The notes under the pieces are model-generated. The model made no database searches. It saw only the letters and a list, made by a program, of their open reading frames with translations, and was not told the origin of the DNA. Both the position numbers and the translations under genes were made by a program. Shown in pieces: positions 9,063-18,007 of a stretch of DNA of 52,579 nucleotides. This DNA is from Prochloraceae cyanobacterium. Its GTDB lineage: Bacteria > Cyanobacteriota > Cyanobacteriia > Cyanobacteriales > JASJDA01. How positions within the stretch are numbered: position 1 is the stretch's first letter; each line of letters starts with the position of its first letter. Where the stretch lies: the NCBI GenBank assembly GCA_030065265.1, contig JASJCW010000001.1:1-52579 (forward strand). The letters run 5' to 3'.

Positions 9063-11060
9063 GTGAGACTTCGCTGGCTATTACTACTAAATATACTAAG
9101 CGTTTTTCTGTTCTCTTGTCCGGCTAGAGCAGGAAAACTACTTTTCTGGGATTTCGAATCAGATCGCAATCAACTAACATTTGTTACTGAGGAGGGAGTA
9201 CAACCTTCGGCCCAATTAATTACTAATCCCGGGCCCAATCGTTTGGTAATAGATTTACCGGGTACTAATCTAGGACGTTCGACAATTAATAAATCCATAG
9301 GTAAAGCGGTTAATCGGGTTCGCATCGGGCAATTTGACCAGAAAACTACGCGGATAGTTCTTGAATTAGCCTCTGGGTACACCATCGATCCAAAACAAGT
9401 TAAATTTAAGGGAATTTCTGCAACTCGCTGGGTAGTTACCTTACCCAATCCGCAAAGAATTTCGATTTCATCATTGCCAAAGCAACAAGAGATTTCTGGC
9501 GAATCAAACAATAATTATGCTTCCAATCGGGAAATCAACCGCAAATTTCCAAACAGCCTGCGGAATATAGAACCAATCCGAAGCGATAATAATATTCGTC
9601 GTTCCCTTCCACCGATATCCCGTCACCAAACAAAGCCTTCCTCTTCTTTTGAATTTCGTGGCAAAGGATTATTCATTGAAATTGATGGAAATAATGCCAA
9701 CAATAAAATCATTGCCAAGCGCAGCCAAGATCGTCGTCGCATTGACTTTTATTTAGAAGGGATTTTACTGCCAGCACATTTTGAGTCTAGTTTTTTAAAA
9801 GTAGATCGCAATCTAATTGAAGAAATCAAGTTTACTCAAGAATCTAGTTTTCCACCGGTAGCGCGGATTTCATTAAATGTAGATCCCGATAGCCCTGACT
9901 TGCGAGCATCTTTCAGTAGATTGGGCGGTTTGATTATCTTGCCACAAGCGGGGCAAATAACTAAGACACCACCAAATCGAATTGAACGAGCGAATATAAC
10001 TACAAAATCTCAGCACGATAGAAACCTTCGTCCTGCTCGTCACGCTTCAGTTCCTTTGGTTGATTCTCTCGAATTAGTCAAGAGCAACAGCCGACAACCA
10101 CAATTGTTAATTAAAGCAGATCGGGAGATCGAAGCAAAAATTAACAAAAATAGTCGTCTTAACGTCTACGAAATAATTATTCCTAATGCTAAGCTAGCTA
10201 AGACTTTAAAAGTCAGCTTGGGCGATCGCTCATTAGGACTTAATGGTTCTTTTGCTGAAGGCCAATTACCCAAAAATAGTCCCATTTCTAATCTAAGTAT
10301 CCGCGAGCGAGACGACAGTTCGGTTGAGATTATTCTCAAACCAGCGTTAGGAGTTAGAATTGGCAAATTCGATCGAGTGAGCAATCAATTGTTAGCTCTT
10401 TCGATGCGGCAACTAATCTTAACTTCAAGTCCCCTTCGCTCTCCGATCGACTCGGGTTTTCAATCGCCTTATTCTACTTCGAGATCTTATCGAAATAGAA
10501 GGTACAATCGTCGTTCAAATCAAAGGGTAATGGTAATGCTCGATCCCGGTCACGGCGGTAAAGATCCTGGAGCTGTTGGTATCGGCCGATTAAGGGAAAA
10601 GGACATTGTTTTACCTATTTCTCTAATGGTGCGTCAGTTCTTAGAGCAAGAAGGCGTACAAGTTAAAATGACTCGGCAAAGCGATTATTTCGTCAGCTTG
10701 GCTGGCAGAACTCAAATGGCTAACAAACAACAGGCGGATATATTTGTAAGCATTCATGCCAATGCTATTAATATGCGCCGTCAAGATGTGAATGGTTTGG
10801 AGACTTATTATTACAATAGCGGTCGCCGTTTGGCTCAAACAATTCACAATAGAGTTCTTAGAAGCCTTCCGATTAACGATCGCAAAGTAAGAAAAGCTCG
10901 ATTTTACGTCTTAAGAAAGTCAGCAATGCCTGCAGTTTTAGTTGAAGTCGGCTTTGTTACCGGCCGCGAGGATGCTTTAAAACTTCGCAATCCTCATTAT
11001 CGCCGTGAAATGGCAAGGGCGATCGCCGACGGTATTTTAGATTATATTAGGCAAAACTGA
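9063..11060 (+). CDS. amiC: N-acetylmuramoyl-L-alanine amidase with AMIN domain
   Basis: A 665-residue exported peptidoglycan amidase that cuts the bond between N-acetylmuramic acid and L-alanine, needed for splitting daughter cells. It has an N-terminal signal peptide (about 1-23, ending ARAG), an AMIN domain at about 24-130, a low-complexity linker, a second AMIN-like stretch around 340-465, and the Amidase_3 catalytic domain at 491-665. The zinc ligands are visible as His497 (DPGHGG), Glu512 and His565 (SIHAN), and the catalytic Glu as Glu628 (VEVGF). The GTG start has GAGGAG eight bases upstream. murI follows within 30 bases, so the two probably form a wall-metabolism operon. Confidence 0.95.
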   Translation: MRLRWLLLLNILSVFLFSCPARAGKLLFWDFESDRNQLTFVTEEGVQPSAQLITNPGPNRLVIDLPGTNLGRSTINKSIGKAVNRVRIGQFDQKTTRIVLELASGYTIDPKQVKFKGISATRWVVTLPNPQRISISSLPKQQEISGESNNNYASNREINRKFPNSLRNIEPIRSDNNIRRSLPPISRHQTKPSSSFEFRGKGLFIEIDGNNANNKIIAKRSQDRRRIDFYLEGILLPAHFESSFLKVDRNLIEEIKFTQESSFPPVARISLNVDPDSPDLRASFSRLGGLIILPQAGQITKTPPNRIERANITTKSQHDRNLRPARHASVPLVDSLELVKSNSRQPQLLIKADREIEAKINKNSRLNVYEIIIPNAKLAKTLKVSLGDRSLGLNGSFAEGQLPKNSPISNLSIRERDDSSVEIILKPALGVRIGKFDRVSNQLLALSMRQLILTSSPLRSPIDSGFQSPYSTSRSYRNRRYNRRSNQRVMVMLDPGHGGKDPGAVGIGRLREKDIVLPISLMVRQFLEQEGVQVKMTRQSDYFVSLAGRTQMANKQQADIFVSIHANAINMRRQDVNGLETYYYNSGRRLAQTIHNRVLRSLPINDRKVRKARFYVLRKSAMPAVLVEVGFVTGREDALKLRNPHYRREMARAIADGILDYIRQN

Positions 11061-11087
11061 ATATAATTGTTACTTTATCCCGATCTG

Positions 11088-11927
11088 ATGAGAAAATTTC
11101 AATCTTTACGTGTAGGAGTGTTTGATAGTGGTATTGGTGGCTTGACTGTTTTAAAAGAACTTTACAGACAGTTACCTTCAGAATCAATTCTTTATTTTGC
11201 AGATAGCGCGAGACTTCCTTACGGGATTCGTTCCCCTGAAGAAATTTTGCAATACGTTCGTGAAATTCTTGTTTGGATGACAAAGCAAGATGTAAAGATG
11301 ATTATTATGGCCTGCAATACTAGCTCAGCTTTAGCTTTAGATCTAGTACGGACTGAATTTAGTATTCCGATCTTAGGGGTTATTTTACCTGGAGCAAAGG
11401 CAGCTGTCGAAAGAGGTAAAAGAATCGGCGTTCTCGCTACTTCTGCTACTGTTGCCAGCAACGCTTATCTTAATGCTCTTCTAGAAATTGAACCTAATAT
11501 TGATGTTTGGCAAATTCCTTGTCCGAAATTAGTTCCTTTAATCGAACAAAATCGTATCCACGATCCCCATACTTTAGAAGTAGTCAGTCAATACTTATCA
11601 CCCCTACTCGACCGTAATATTGATACTTTGATCTATGGATGCACTCATTACCGTCACTTGGCAAAAGTATTTCGAGAAATTCTCCCTGCCTCAATCTCGA
11701 TCGTCGATCCAGCTCAATACGTAGTTTTGGCAGCAGAGCGAGAAATGAAATTGCTGGGAATTAAAAACCCCAGCAATCCATTACCAACTCGCTTTTGTGT
11801 TAGTGGCGATCCTGAAAAGTTCGCTCTACTGTCTCGATCTTGGTTGGGCTATACTCCCGTCGTTGAAAATACTTCTCTTCCTCACATTATTTGTCAAAAT
11901 AATTTTGGCATCGAGAATGGATTATAA
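11088..11927 (+). CDS. murI: Glutamate racemase
   Basis: MurI converts L-glutamate to D-glutamate for peptidoglycan. I use the ATG at 11088 (279 residues), since the family N-terminus MRKFQSLRVGVFDSGIGG starts there; an in-frame TTG at 11067 is less likely. Both catalytic cysteines are present: Cys76 in MACNTSS and Cys185 in YGCTHY. The aspartate Asp13 of FDSGIGG is also present. Length is usual. It follows the amidase gene closely and is followed, after a gap, by a polyprenyl diphosphate synthase gene, an order I believe is seen in other cyanobacteria. Confidence 0.96.
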   Translation: MRKFQSLRVGVFDSGIGGLTVLKELYRQLPSESILYFADSARLPYGIRSPEEILQYVREILVWMTKQDVKMIIMACNTSSALALDLVRTEFSIPILGVILPGAKAAVERGKRIGVLATSATVASNAYLNALLEIEPNIDVWQIPCPKLVPLIEQNRIHDPHTLEVVSQYLSPLLDRNIDTLIYGCTHYRHLAKVFREILPASISIVDPAQYVVLAAEREMKLLGIKNPSNPLPTRFCVSGDPEKFALLSRSWLGYTPVVENTSLPHIICQNNFGIENGL

Positions 11928-11959
11928 TAGTGAAGTATGTTTATGTCGAGATCTTTTGT

Positions 11960-12076
11960 TTATCCGAGATCTCTAGTTGTCGAGCTAGAACCAACTTTGA
12001 AAAAACGCTGAGCTAAAATTAATAAGCAATATATAACTAGCAAATAACTAATGGCGGCAATGAGCAAAACGATCAC
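11960..12076 (-). CDS. Candidate 38-residue single-span membrane protein
   Basis: A short open frame of 38 codons. It starts at a GTG at 12076, and GGAGA lies seven bases before it, a good ribosome site. Residues 2-24 form one strongly hydrophobic helix (VLLIAAISYLLVIYCLLILA), then a basic stretch (QRFFKVG) and a polar tail ending in a TAA. This matches the layout of the very small subunits of photosynthetic and NDH complexes, but I cannot match it to a named one. It is too short to be found by length alone. It lies opposite murI and downstream of it. Confidence 0.5.
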   Translation of the reverse strand: MIVLLIAAISYLLVIYCLLILAQRFFKVGSSSTTRDLG

Positions 12077-12671
12077 AAGTCTATCTCCGTAATTGATTGT
12101 GGTGTACGATGTAATGACAAGAAACTAGTTAGGTCAGTTCGTCCTCGACCATATAAGGATATATTTAGCTTTATCTTAAAAGCCAATTCCTCTGTAATCA
12201 GCTTGACAAACAAACTAATCTTAATTGTTTAATAACATTCTATTTTCTAGACCTTTCTTCACAAATTCTGATTCAGAAACTAAACAGTCATAACCAAATG
12301 TAATACTGAAAGTAGTTTCTTCTTTAAGGAGTCTATTGAGAATGTAATTAAACTAGGGTTTACTTAACCGAATAAGATATCAATTGCATCTTGCGATCGC
12401 GACTGAAACTTAATTAATACCCAAAACGGAATATTTGTTTCTTCCGGCTTTTTGTCTAATCTGGTCTAAGTGAAAATTCTTATAACCCTCATTATAAGAT
12501 TAGCATAAAATTCACAAGATTTATAGTTACAAACTTGACGTAATATTTTCTTTTTGTTTTTTATTAGCAAAGGATTAAAACAAAATTTTCTAGTTGGGTA
12601 AAGATCGGCTTAAAATAAACAATAAGAATATGTAAACTTTCGTAAACTCATCGGGCTAAACTTGCTAACCA
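12077..12671. other. Intergenic region before the polyprenyl synthase gene
   Basis: About 595 AT-rich bases with no gene found on either strand apart from the small frame just left. It must carry the promoter of the synthase gene and perhaps that of the small membrane protein. Confidence 0.45.
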
Positions 12672-13643
12672 ATGATATCTGTAACGTCTTTATTCGATCC
12701 CATAGACACCGATCTCAAAATTTTGACAGACAATCTCAAAAAGCTAATAGGAGCACGTCATCCTATTCTTGGAGCCGCAGCAGAACATCTATTCGGAGCG
12801 GGAGGAAAAAGAATTAGACCGGCTATTGTTTTGCTAGTCAGTCGAGCTACTATGCTCGATCGAGAAATAACGCAACGTCATCGGCGTTTGGCAGAAATTA
12901 CAGAAATGATTCATACTGCTAGTTTAGTACACGATGATGTTGTTGACGAGGCCTCCGTTCGTCGCAGCGTACCGACAGTAAATAGTTTATTTGACAATCG
13001 AATTGCGGTACTCGCAGGTGATTTCTTATTTGCTCAATCTTCTTGGTATTTAGCAAATTTGGATAATCTTGAAGTAGTCAAACTATTGTCAGAAGTAATT
13101 AAAGATTTTGCTGAAGGAGAAATCCTCCAGGGATTAAATCGATTTGAAACTAATTTATCACTAGAAAGCTATTTAGAAAAAAGTTACTATAAAACAGCCT
13201 CATTAATTGCTAACAGCGCAAAATCAGCCTGTCTATTAAGCGAAGTTTCTGAAGAAACAGCTAAAAATTTATATGCTTATGGCAAAAATTTAGGCTTAGC
13301 TTTTCAAATTGTTGACGATATCCTAGATTTTACAGGTTCAACAGAGGTTTTAGGCAAACCGGCAGGTTCAGATCTAATTAGCGGTCATATTACAGCTCCA
13401 GCTTTGTATGCAATCGAAGAGAAACCTTTGCTTAAAACTTTAATCGAGCGAGAATTTAGTGAAGATGGAGACATAGAACAAGCTCTAACTATAGTAAGAG
13501 AAAGTAACGGAATAGATCGCTCTAGAGAATTAGCCTCATATCATGCCAAAGAAGCTGAAAAAAATTTAATTTGTCTTGCACCTTCTGATTCTCGCCAATC
13601 ACTCATTGAACTGGCTGATTATGTTTTTAACAGGCTCTACTAA
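12672..13643 (+). CDS. sds: All-trans polyprenyl diphosphate synthase (solanesyl type)
   Basis: A 323-residue trans-prenyltransferase that extends an allylic diphosphate with isopentenyl diphosphate to make the long side chain of plastoquinone (nonaprenyl in cyanobacteria). The family motifs are all present: GGKRIRP at 44-50, the first aspartate-rich motif DDVVD at 88-92 and the second DDILD at about 215-219. The bulky residues before the first motif fit a long-chain enzyme rather than FPP or GGPP synthase. The gene stands near murI and the amidase gene. The side-chain length is inferred from family and context. Confidence 0.93.
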   Translation: MISVTSLFDPIDTDLKILTDNLKKLIGARHPILGAAAEHLFGAGGKRIRPAIVLLVSRATMLDREITQRHRRLAEITEMIHTASLVHDDVVDEASVRRSVPTVNSLFDNRIAVLAGDFLFAQSSWYLANLDNLEVVKLLSEVIKDFAEGEILQGLNRFETNLSLESYLEKSYYKTASLIANSAKSACLLSEVSEETAKNLYAYGKNLGLAFQIVDDILDFTGSTEVLGKPAGSDLISGHITAPALYAIEEKPLLKTLIEREFSEDGDIEQALTIVRESNGIDRSRELASYHAKEAEKNLICLAPSDSRQSLIELADYVFNRLY

Positions 13644-13659
13644 CTTTGTGTAATTCTGG

Positions 13660-14076
13660 CTATCTGTATTTACTTACTTCTTGTCGTAAATATTTTACCC
13701 ATTCTGCTGCTAAGGAGACTTGGGTAAAAGGTATGCAGATAGAATTGCGATCTTCTAAAAATTTAAATTCGATCGCGACAGAACCGTTTAGATCGAGATT
13801 ATCTAAATTAGCCAATTCTTGATTTATTAATAAATTAACCGCTTCAATCTCATCCAAACAAAAAGTTTGTAAATTTACAGGCCCGCTTCGAGTTGGTTGA
13901 CCCCAAGTTAAATCGCGATCTTTTTGGCCGACAACTGAATAGATATCGTATTTCGTTTTCTCATAAGCTTCGGCCCAAACTCGGTAAGCTTCAATTTTTC
14001 GGTACTCATTCCAACCGCTCCAAGCGAGCCAGCAAAATATCCCCAGCAATGGCAACCATAAAAGACCTCGTTCCAT
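13660..14076 (-). CDS. Conserved hypothetical membrane-anchored protein
   Basis: A 138-residue protein from the ATG at 14076; the frame is open to an ATG at 14127 that would add 17 hydrophobic residues. One membrane helix sits at the N-terminus (LLWLPLLGIFCWLAWSGW). The rest is a soluble domain with acidic and amide residues and no known motif. It ends only 16 bases after the polyprenyl synthase gene on the opposite strand. Function unknown. Confidence 0.7.
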   Translation of the reverse strand: MERGLLWLPLLGIFCWLAWSGWNEYRKIEAYRVWAEAYEKTKYDIYSVVGQKDRDLTWGQPTRSGPVNLQTFCLDEIEAVNLLINQELANLDNLDLNGSVAIEFKFLEDRNSICIPFTQVSLAAEWVKYLRQEVSKYR

Positions 14077-14269
14077 CTTCAAAAATAATAGAACTTGAAA
14101 GACAAAAATCCTTTCCTCCAAATCCAATTTACAAAAATTTTATTAATACCGATCTAAAATTAATCTATTTTTCTGAAAATACCTCCTTGCAGCCAATCCT
14201 ACCCAACAAAATCTAGTTACGATCCAAAATAGAATCATGTTGTAATAGGGTATGAACTGAGGTAGATCA

Positions 14270-16433
14270 ATGACATCTTATGCCACATCTTCTGCAAGAG
14301 CAGAAATGAGCGAACTGCGACGATTAAAAACTTTACTTCCACCAGAATTACAAAGTTGGGTGATGGTAGAAGGTTCTGTGCGATTCGTTGGCTAGAAATC
14401 TTTTCCTGTAAGGAATTGAGGGATTAGCCGCAAGGAAAATATAATAGCTATCTTGATTTGCTATTAGTACCTTGACAACTTGACTAACTTGATGGTGAGT
14501 TTGGTATAAATAGTTACAGCTAAAGTCGCGAGACTTAAGAAATAGGACGAAAATACCTGATCTTAATAATCTTTTAAGAAACAGACAAGTCCATCCCTCC
14601 AGGTGCAGGAGTGAAAGCATAACCCCTAGGGTAGAGAATGGTCATCAATCCCTAAAGCGGGGTTAAATGTCGAACTATACAAGTTTTATGTAGAAACTCG
14701 GCTAGCAACTGACTACGAGCAGTCAAAAGAGCAAAACTCTCAGACGAAATCCTAATTGTCACCGAAACTACCAAAACAAAGAAGTAGCGAAATAAAACTG
14801 ATTGCGCTGCGGTCAAAATAAGACCAAGAGACGGAAAATTGAGACAGAGTCTCAGTCAAAGCTAATCGTGCAGAATCAACGATCGGTTGCACCCAAAATG
14901 TCTCCGGTGATTTAAAGGAACTCTAAAGTCAGAACCAAAGTTAGTTAGGAACGAATTAACCTTTGAGATTACTCTCTCGCTTAGGTCGATAAGCAGAGTA
15001 ATCAACCAAGATGCAACCTCTACATCCTTAATGTAGGTAACTCAAAGGAAAGATTGTGTAAGAAGCAAATGCTTAACCAATCGAGAATCCTCGATTGGTA
15101 GTCTCAAAAGGACTGGGTAATTCCTAAGATAAGCTGACGTACGCGTGGAAACATGGAAGATAAGGACGTTACAAAGAGATAGTATTCACCGATGATAAAG
15201 TCTAAATACAGACCTAAAAGCAGAATCTTATACTGGAAGACTCCCCTGGAAACAGTCGGAAAAGACAGTATATTCTCTACAAAGACGTATTTATCGAGCC
15301 AGTCAACGTGATAGTGTTAAAACGATTTGCAGGCTACAAAAACTTTTGTTCTCAAGTTGCTACAGTACCTGAAAGTTAAAGATCTCCATCATTACAATGG
15401 TGATAAGATTTACTGGAGCAGCAGAATGGCATTGTACCCCAATATGCCAACCATCAAAATAAAATTACTCTAAATTCAAAAGGGTAAATGCTCGCACTGC
15501 GGATCGTTCTTTAAAGATGAAGATACAAGAGAAATCGACCCCATAACTCTACTTAAAGTTAGAGCCAGCAATAGCTACTCTAATCTATAACTACTTCATC
15601 GACATTGTCACCACGAAAAGACACGGAAAAACATAAAATTAATCGCCGAATATCAACGCCACAAGGAGTCGATCGAGGGATTAACATCCACATTCAATAC
15701 CTTCGATAAATAGTTCGATCGAGGACAATGAATCTGGATTTAAAATATTCCGGTCTAGATTGGTACTAATGACAAAGACCATGTTTCTGAGGAGCGGTAT
15801 GAGGTGAAAGTCTCACGTACCGTTTTGAAGACGAGCGGGCCAGGTGACTGATTCGCTTAGTTTAATACAGAAATAAATCCACCTCTAATTCGTTGTGAAG
15901 AAATTGGTAGAGACGAAGTAGAAATTCAAATTGACCTCGCTAAATGGGAAAACCTTTCTATTGACCAAAGAAATCTATTATTTTGGCACGAAGTAGCTCG
16001 CATTCAAAACGATACTATTCCTAGAGAAGGTTGGGAAATGGCAGCCCTAGCTATTGGTTTAGGCGGTGCTGTAGGCGAATTATGGGTTCAAGACGGTTTG
16101 CTGTTGTTATTAGCCTTATCTCTGTGCGGTATTTCTGGATATCGACTCTGGCAAAAAAACAATGGCGAGCGAACTCTAACCGAAGCGATCGAAGCCGATG
16201 AAAAAGCGATCGCTTTAGCTACTCGTTTCGGTTATGACCTTCCCAATGCTTATAAAAGTCTTGGTAGTACCTTGAAAACTTTGATCGAACAAACCCCCAA
16301 TCGCAGACAGAGAAAAAAATATGAAGAGCGGTTGCAAGCTTTAAAAAGAAGTGCGACTAAAGCTAAGGCGAAAATGAAAAGTCAAAATGAAGGTAGAAAT
16401 CGAGACCAAAGAAGAAACCGAGGAGCTTATTAA
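14270..16433 (+). CDS. DUF3318 membrane protein, split by a group II intron
   Basis: Two exons, 14270-14377 and 15867-16433, give a 224-residue protein after splicing. Exon 1 codes for 36 residues ending QSWVMVEGS; exon 2 begins TEINPPLIR, and the join falls between codons. This restores the layout I recall for the cyanobacterial DUF3318 family, whose members have an ELRRLKTLLPPELQSW start, an FWHEVARIQNDTIPREGW block and a membrane segment at LWVQDGLLLLLALSLCG. The C-terminal half is basic and helical. A ribosome site GAGG lies about ten bases before the ATG. Without splicing, translation would stop within a few codons of the exon 1 boundary. Function of DUF3318 is not known. Confidence 0.9.
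15211..15640 (+). pseudogene. Remnant of the group II intron maturase/reverse transcriptase
   Basis: Two pieces of a typical maturase are left. The first (about 15211-15372) codes WKQSEKTVYSLQRRIYRASQ and RLQKLL, the N-terminal segment before the polymerase, then a stop. The second (about 15381-15640) is in another frame and keeps IYWSSRM, the zinc-type CSHCG motif, and LLHRHCHHEKT of the HNH endonuclease. It has in-frame stops at 15471 and 15588, and the usual VDHI histidine motif now reads IDPI. The whole reverse-transcriptase core and most of domain X are deleted. No working protein can be made. Confidence 0.88.
15792..15825 (+). ncRNA. Group II intron domain V
   Basis: A 34-base hairpin reading GAGC then GGTATGAG, a GTGAAAGT loop region, then CTCACGTACCGTTT. 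The AGC catalytic triad is at 15793-15795. The standard CCGTA/TACGG stem is changed to CGGTA/TACCG, a swap that keeps the pairing. Confidence 0.88.
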
Positions 16434-16512
16434 TCGAGTCGAACTAAATCGGTACTAGCATTTAAGCATTTAGACCAGTCTAGATCGGTTTAGCTCGAGC
16501 CTCCAAATTTTG

Positions 16513-16563
16513 GGACAAAAGAAGAACAGTTAACTGAAGACAAAATTCTTCCTTTGTCCTTTG
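16513..16563 (+). terminator. Hairpin after the DUF3318 gene
   Basis: GGACAAAAGAAGAA at 16513-16526 pairs with TTCTTCCTTTGTCC at 16546-16559, with a two-base bulge, and a short T run follows. Likely terminator of the split gene. The remainder of 16434-16870 shows no gene; a minus-strand frame at 16595-16780 is not convincing. Confidence 0.5.
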
Positions 16564-16870
16564 TAAAATATCGCTAAATCTTATCGTTTTAAATTTATTT
16601 ATTCAGGAAAGTTTCCTCTAAAAATCTAAAAATTAAGAGATAATAGTAAGAATAGAAATTAAAAATACCACTGGCATATTGTTGATTAGTTATCGGCTGA
16701 CAATTACTCCAATTCTGTTTGTGAGATAATAATAGAATAAGATATAGATAAATAATTAGCTGAATTTGTTCTTTCAACAAATTAGCGGTCTGAGAAAGTT
16801 TTTCATCCGATCTAAAAAGTTACAACGGCAACGGTCAAGGTAACAACTAAAATTACTACTGAAAATATTT

Positions 16871-17872
16871 ATGAATAGCCAAATTTCTCAAGCAGATTTT
16901 TCTATTAATCTCGATCGAAATACTGCTGTCATTGAGATTCCAGCGCGCTTGAGCATTTTAGAAGCAGTCCACTTTAAACAAACTTTCGATCGACTTTTAG
17001 AAAAAACCAGTTATCCTGAAAAGATAATTCTTAACTTTGATAGAACCAAATTTATTGATAGCAGTGGTGTAGGGGCATTAGTTCATAACCTAAAAGCAAC
17101 ACAGGAAAAACAAGTAGAATTAATTCTAAAAAACTTGCATCCTCCAGTGATGTCAGTTCTATCTATGACCGGATTAGAAGAAGTATTTCAGATTAAACAA
17201 GAGAATACAAGCGATCGAGCAGAACAATCAGATCGAGTTAAATTAAAAGAATTACCACACACCCATCCATCCGTCCAATCTTGGATTAAAAGAGCGATTG
17301 ATATTATCGGTAGTTTAGTTGGTTTGATAATAACAGGGATTATATTGATTCCGATCGCATTAGCAATCAAAGTAGATAGCCCGGGCCCGATCTTTTTCGG
17401 ACAAATTCGTTGTGGGTGGATGGGAAAACGCTTTAAAATTTGGAAATTTCGTTCGATGTGTGTTAACGCCGAACAATTAAAATCTAAAATTGCTAATCAA
17501 GCTACTGGAGCTATATTTAAAAATGATAACGATCCTCGAATTACACGGGTAGGCAAATTTTTACGACGGACGAGTTTAGATGAGTTCCCACAATTCTGGA
17601 ACGTACTTAGAGGCGAAATGAGTTTAGTCGGAACTAGGCCTCCGACTCCCGATGAAGTAGCAAGTTACGAAGTCCCTGAATGGCAACGTTTAGATGTTAA
17701 ACCTGGCATGACTGGCGAATGGCAAGTCAATGGACGCTCTCAAGTGCGCAATTTTGAAGATGTAATTAAACTAGACTTACGCTATCAGGAAAATTGGAGC
17801 TTGCAATACGATATCAAGCTTATTTTAAAAACCGTTCTGATTTTATTTAATAAAAATAGTGGTGCTGTTTGA
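16871..17872 (+). CDS. STAS domain fused to an undecaprenyl-phosphate sugar transferase
   Basis: A 333-residue two-domain protein. Residues 1-110 are a STAS domain of the anti-sigma-factor-antagonist type, with the FIDSSGVGALVH loop that carries the phosphorylatable serine. Residues 137-333 are a bacterial sugar transferase (initiating polyisoprenyl-phosphate hexose-1-phosphate transferase): a membrane helix, then VDSPGPIFFGQ, KIWKFRSM, LRRTSLDEFPQFWNVL and the PGMTGEWQVNGRS block. Such enzymes put the first sugar phosphate on the lipid carrier for exopolysaccharide. The STAS half could control the transferase by phosphorylation; that is inference. No partner kinase or phosphatase gene is adjacent. 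Confidence 0.93.
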   Translation: MNSQISQADFSINLDRNTAVIEIPARLSILEAVHFKQTFDRLLEKTSYPEKIILNFDRTKFIDSSGVGALVHNLKATQEKQVELILKNLHPPVMSVLSMTGLEEVFQIKQENTSDRAEQSDRVKLKELPHTHPSVQSWIKRAIDIIGSLVGLIITGIILIPIALAIKVDSPGPIFFGQIRCGWMGKRFKIWKFRSMCVNAEQLKSKIANQATGAIFKNDNDPRITRVGKFLRRTSLDEFPQFWNVLRGEMSLVGTRPPTPDEVASYEVPEWQRLDVKPGMTGEWQVNGRSQVRNFEDVIKLDLRYQENWSLQYDIKLILKTVLILFNKNSGAV

Positions 17873-18007
17873 CTTGAGGCGATTTAAGAAGAGTAGTGTT
17901 TGAAATATAAATTGTTTCTACCTGAATTAGGAGATATAGATAATGAGAGGCGACTTCTGTAGTAGATGCCGCCATTTTACTATTAAAACTAGGTTTTATA
18001 TGTACGA

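Larger units (their letters stand above)
14378..15866 (+). mobile_element. Group II intron, ORF-degenerate
   Basis: A 1489-base intron on the plus strand. It begins GTGCG (14378-14382), the standard 5' end, and ends in AAT before the exon 2 triplet ACA. Domain V is at 15792-15825 and domain VI follows to the 3' end. Exon-binding sites are found: AGAACC at 14931-14936 is the exact complement of the last six exon bases GGTTCT, and CTACCA at 14768-14773 is the complement of TGGTAG at 14364-14369. The 5' part (about 800 bases) is the structured ribozyme core. The maturase gene in domain IV is broken. Splicing therefore needs self-splicing or a maturase from elsewhere. Confidence 0.93.

Noticed and set aside
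11219..11461. Minus-strand frame inside murI
   Set aside because: Shadow frame of a well-supported gene.
14348..14620. Minus-strand frame of 90 codons at the 5' end of the intron
   Set aside because: It lies antisense to the structured intron core, starts in the exon boundary region and matches no family. It follows from RNA structure, not coding.
16595..16780. Minus-strand frame of 61 codons
   Set aside because: Tyr/Leu/Ile-rich translation of AT-rich DNA without ribosome site; likely chance.
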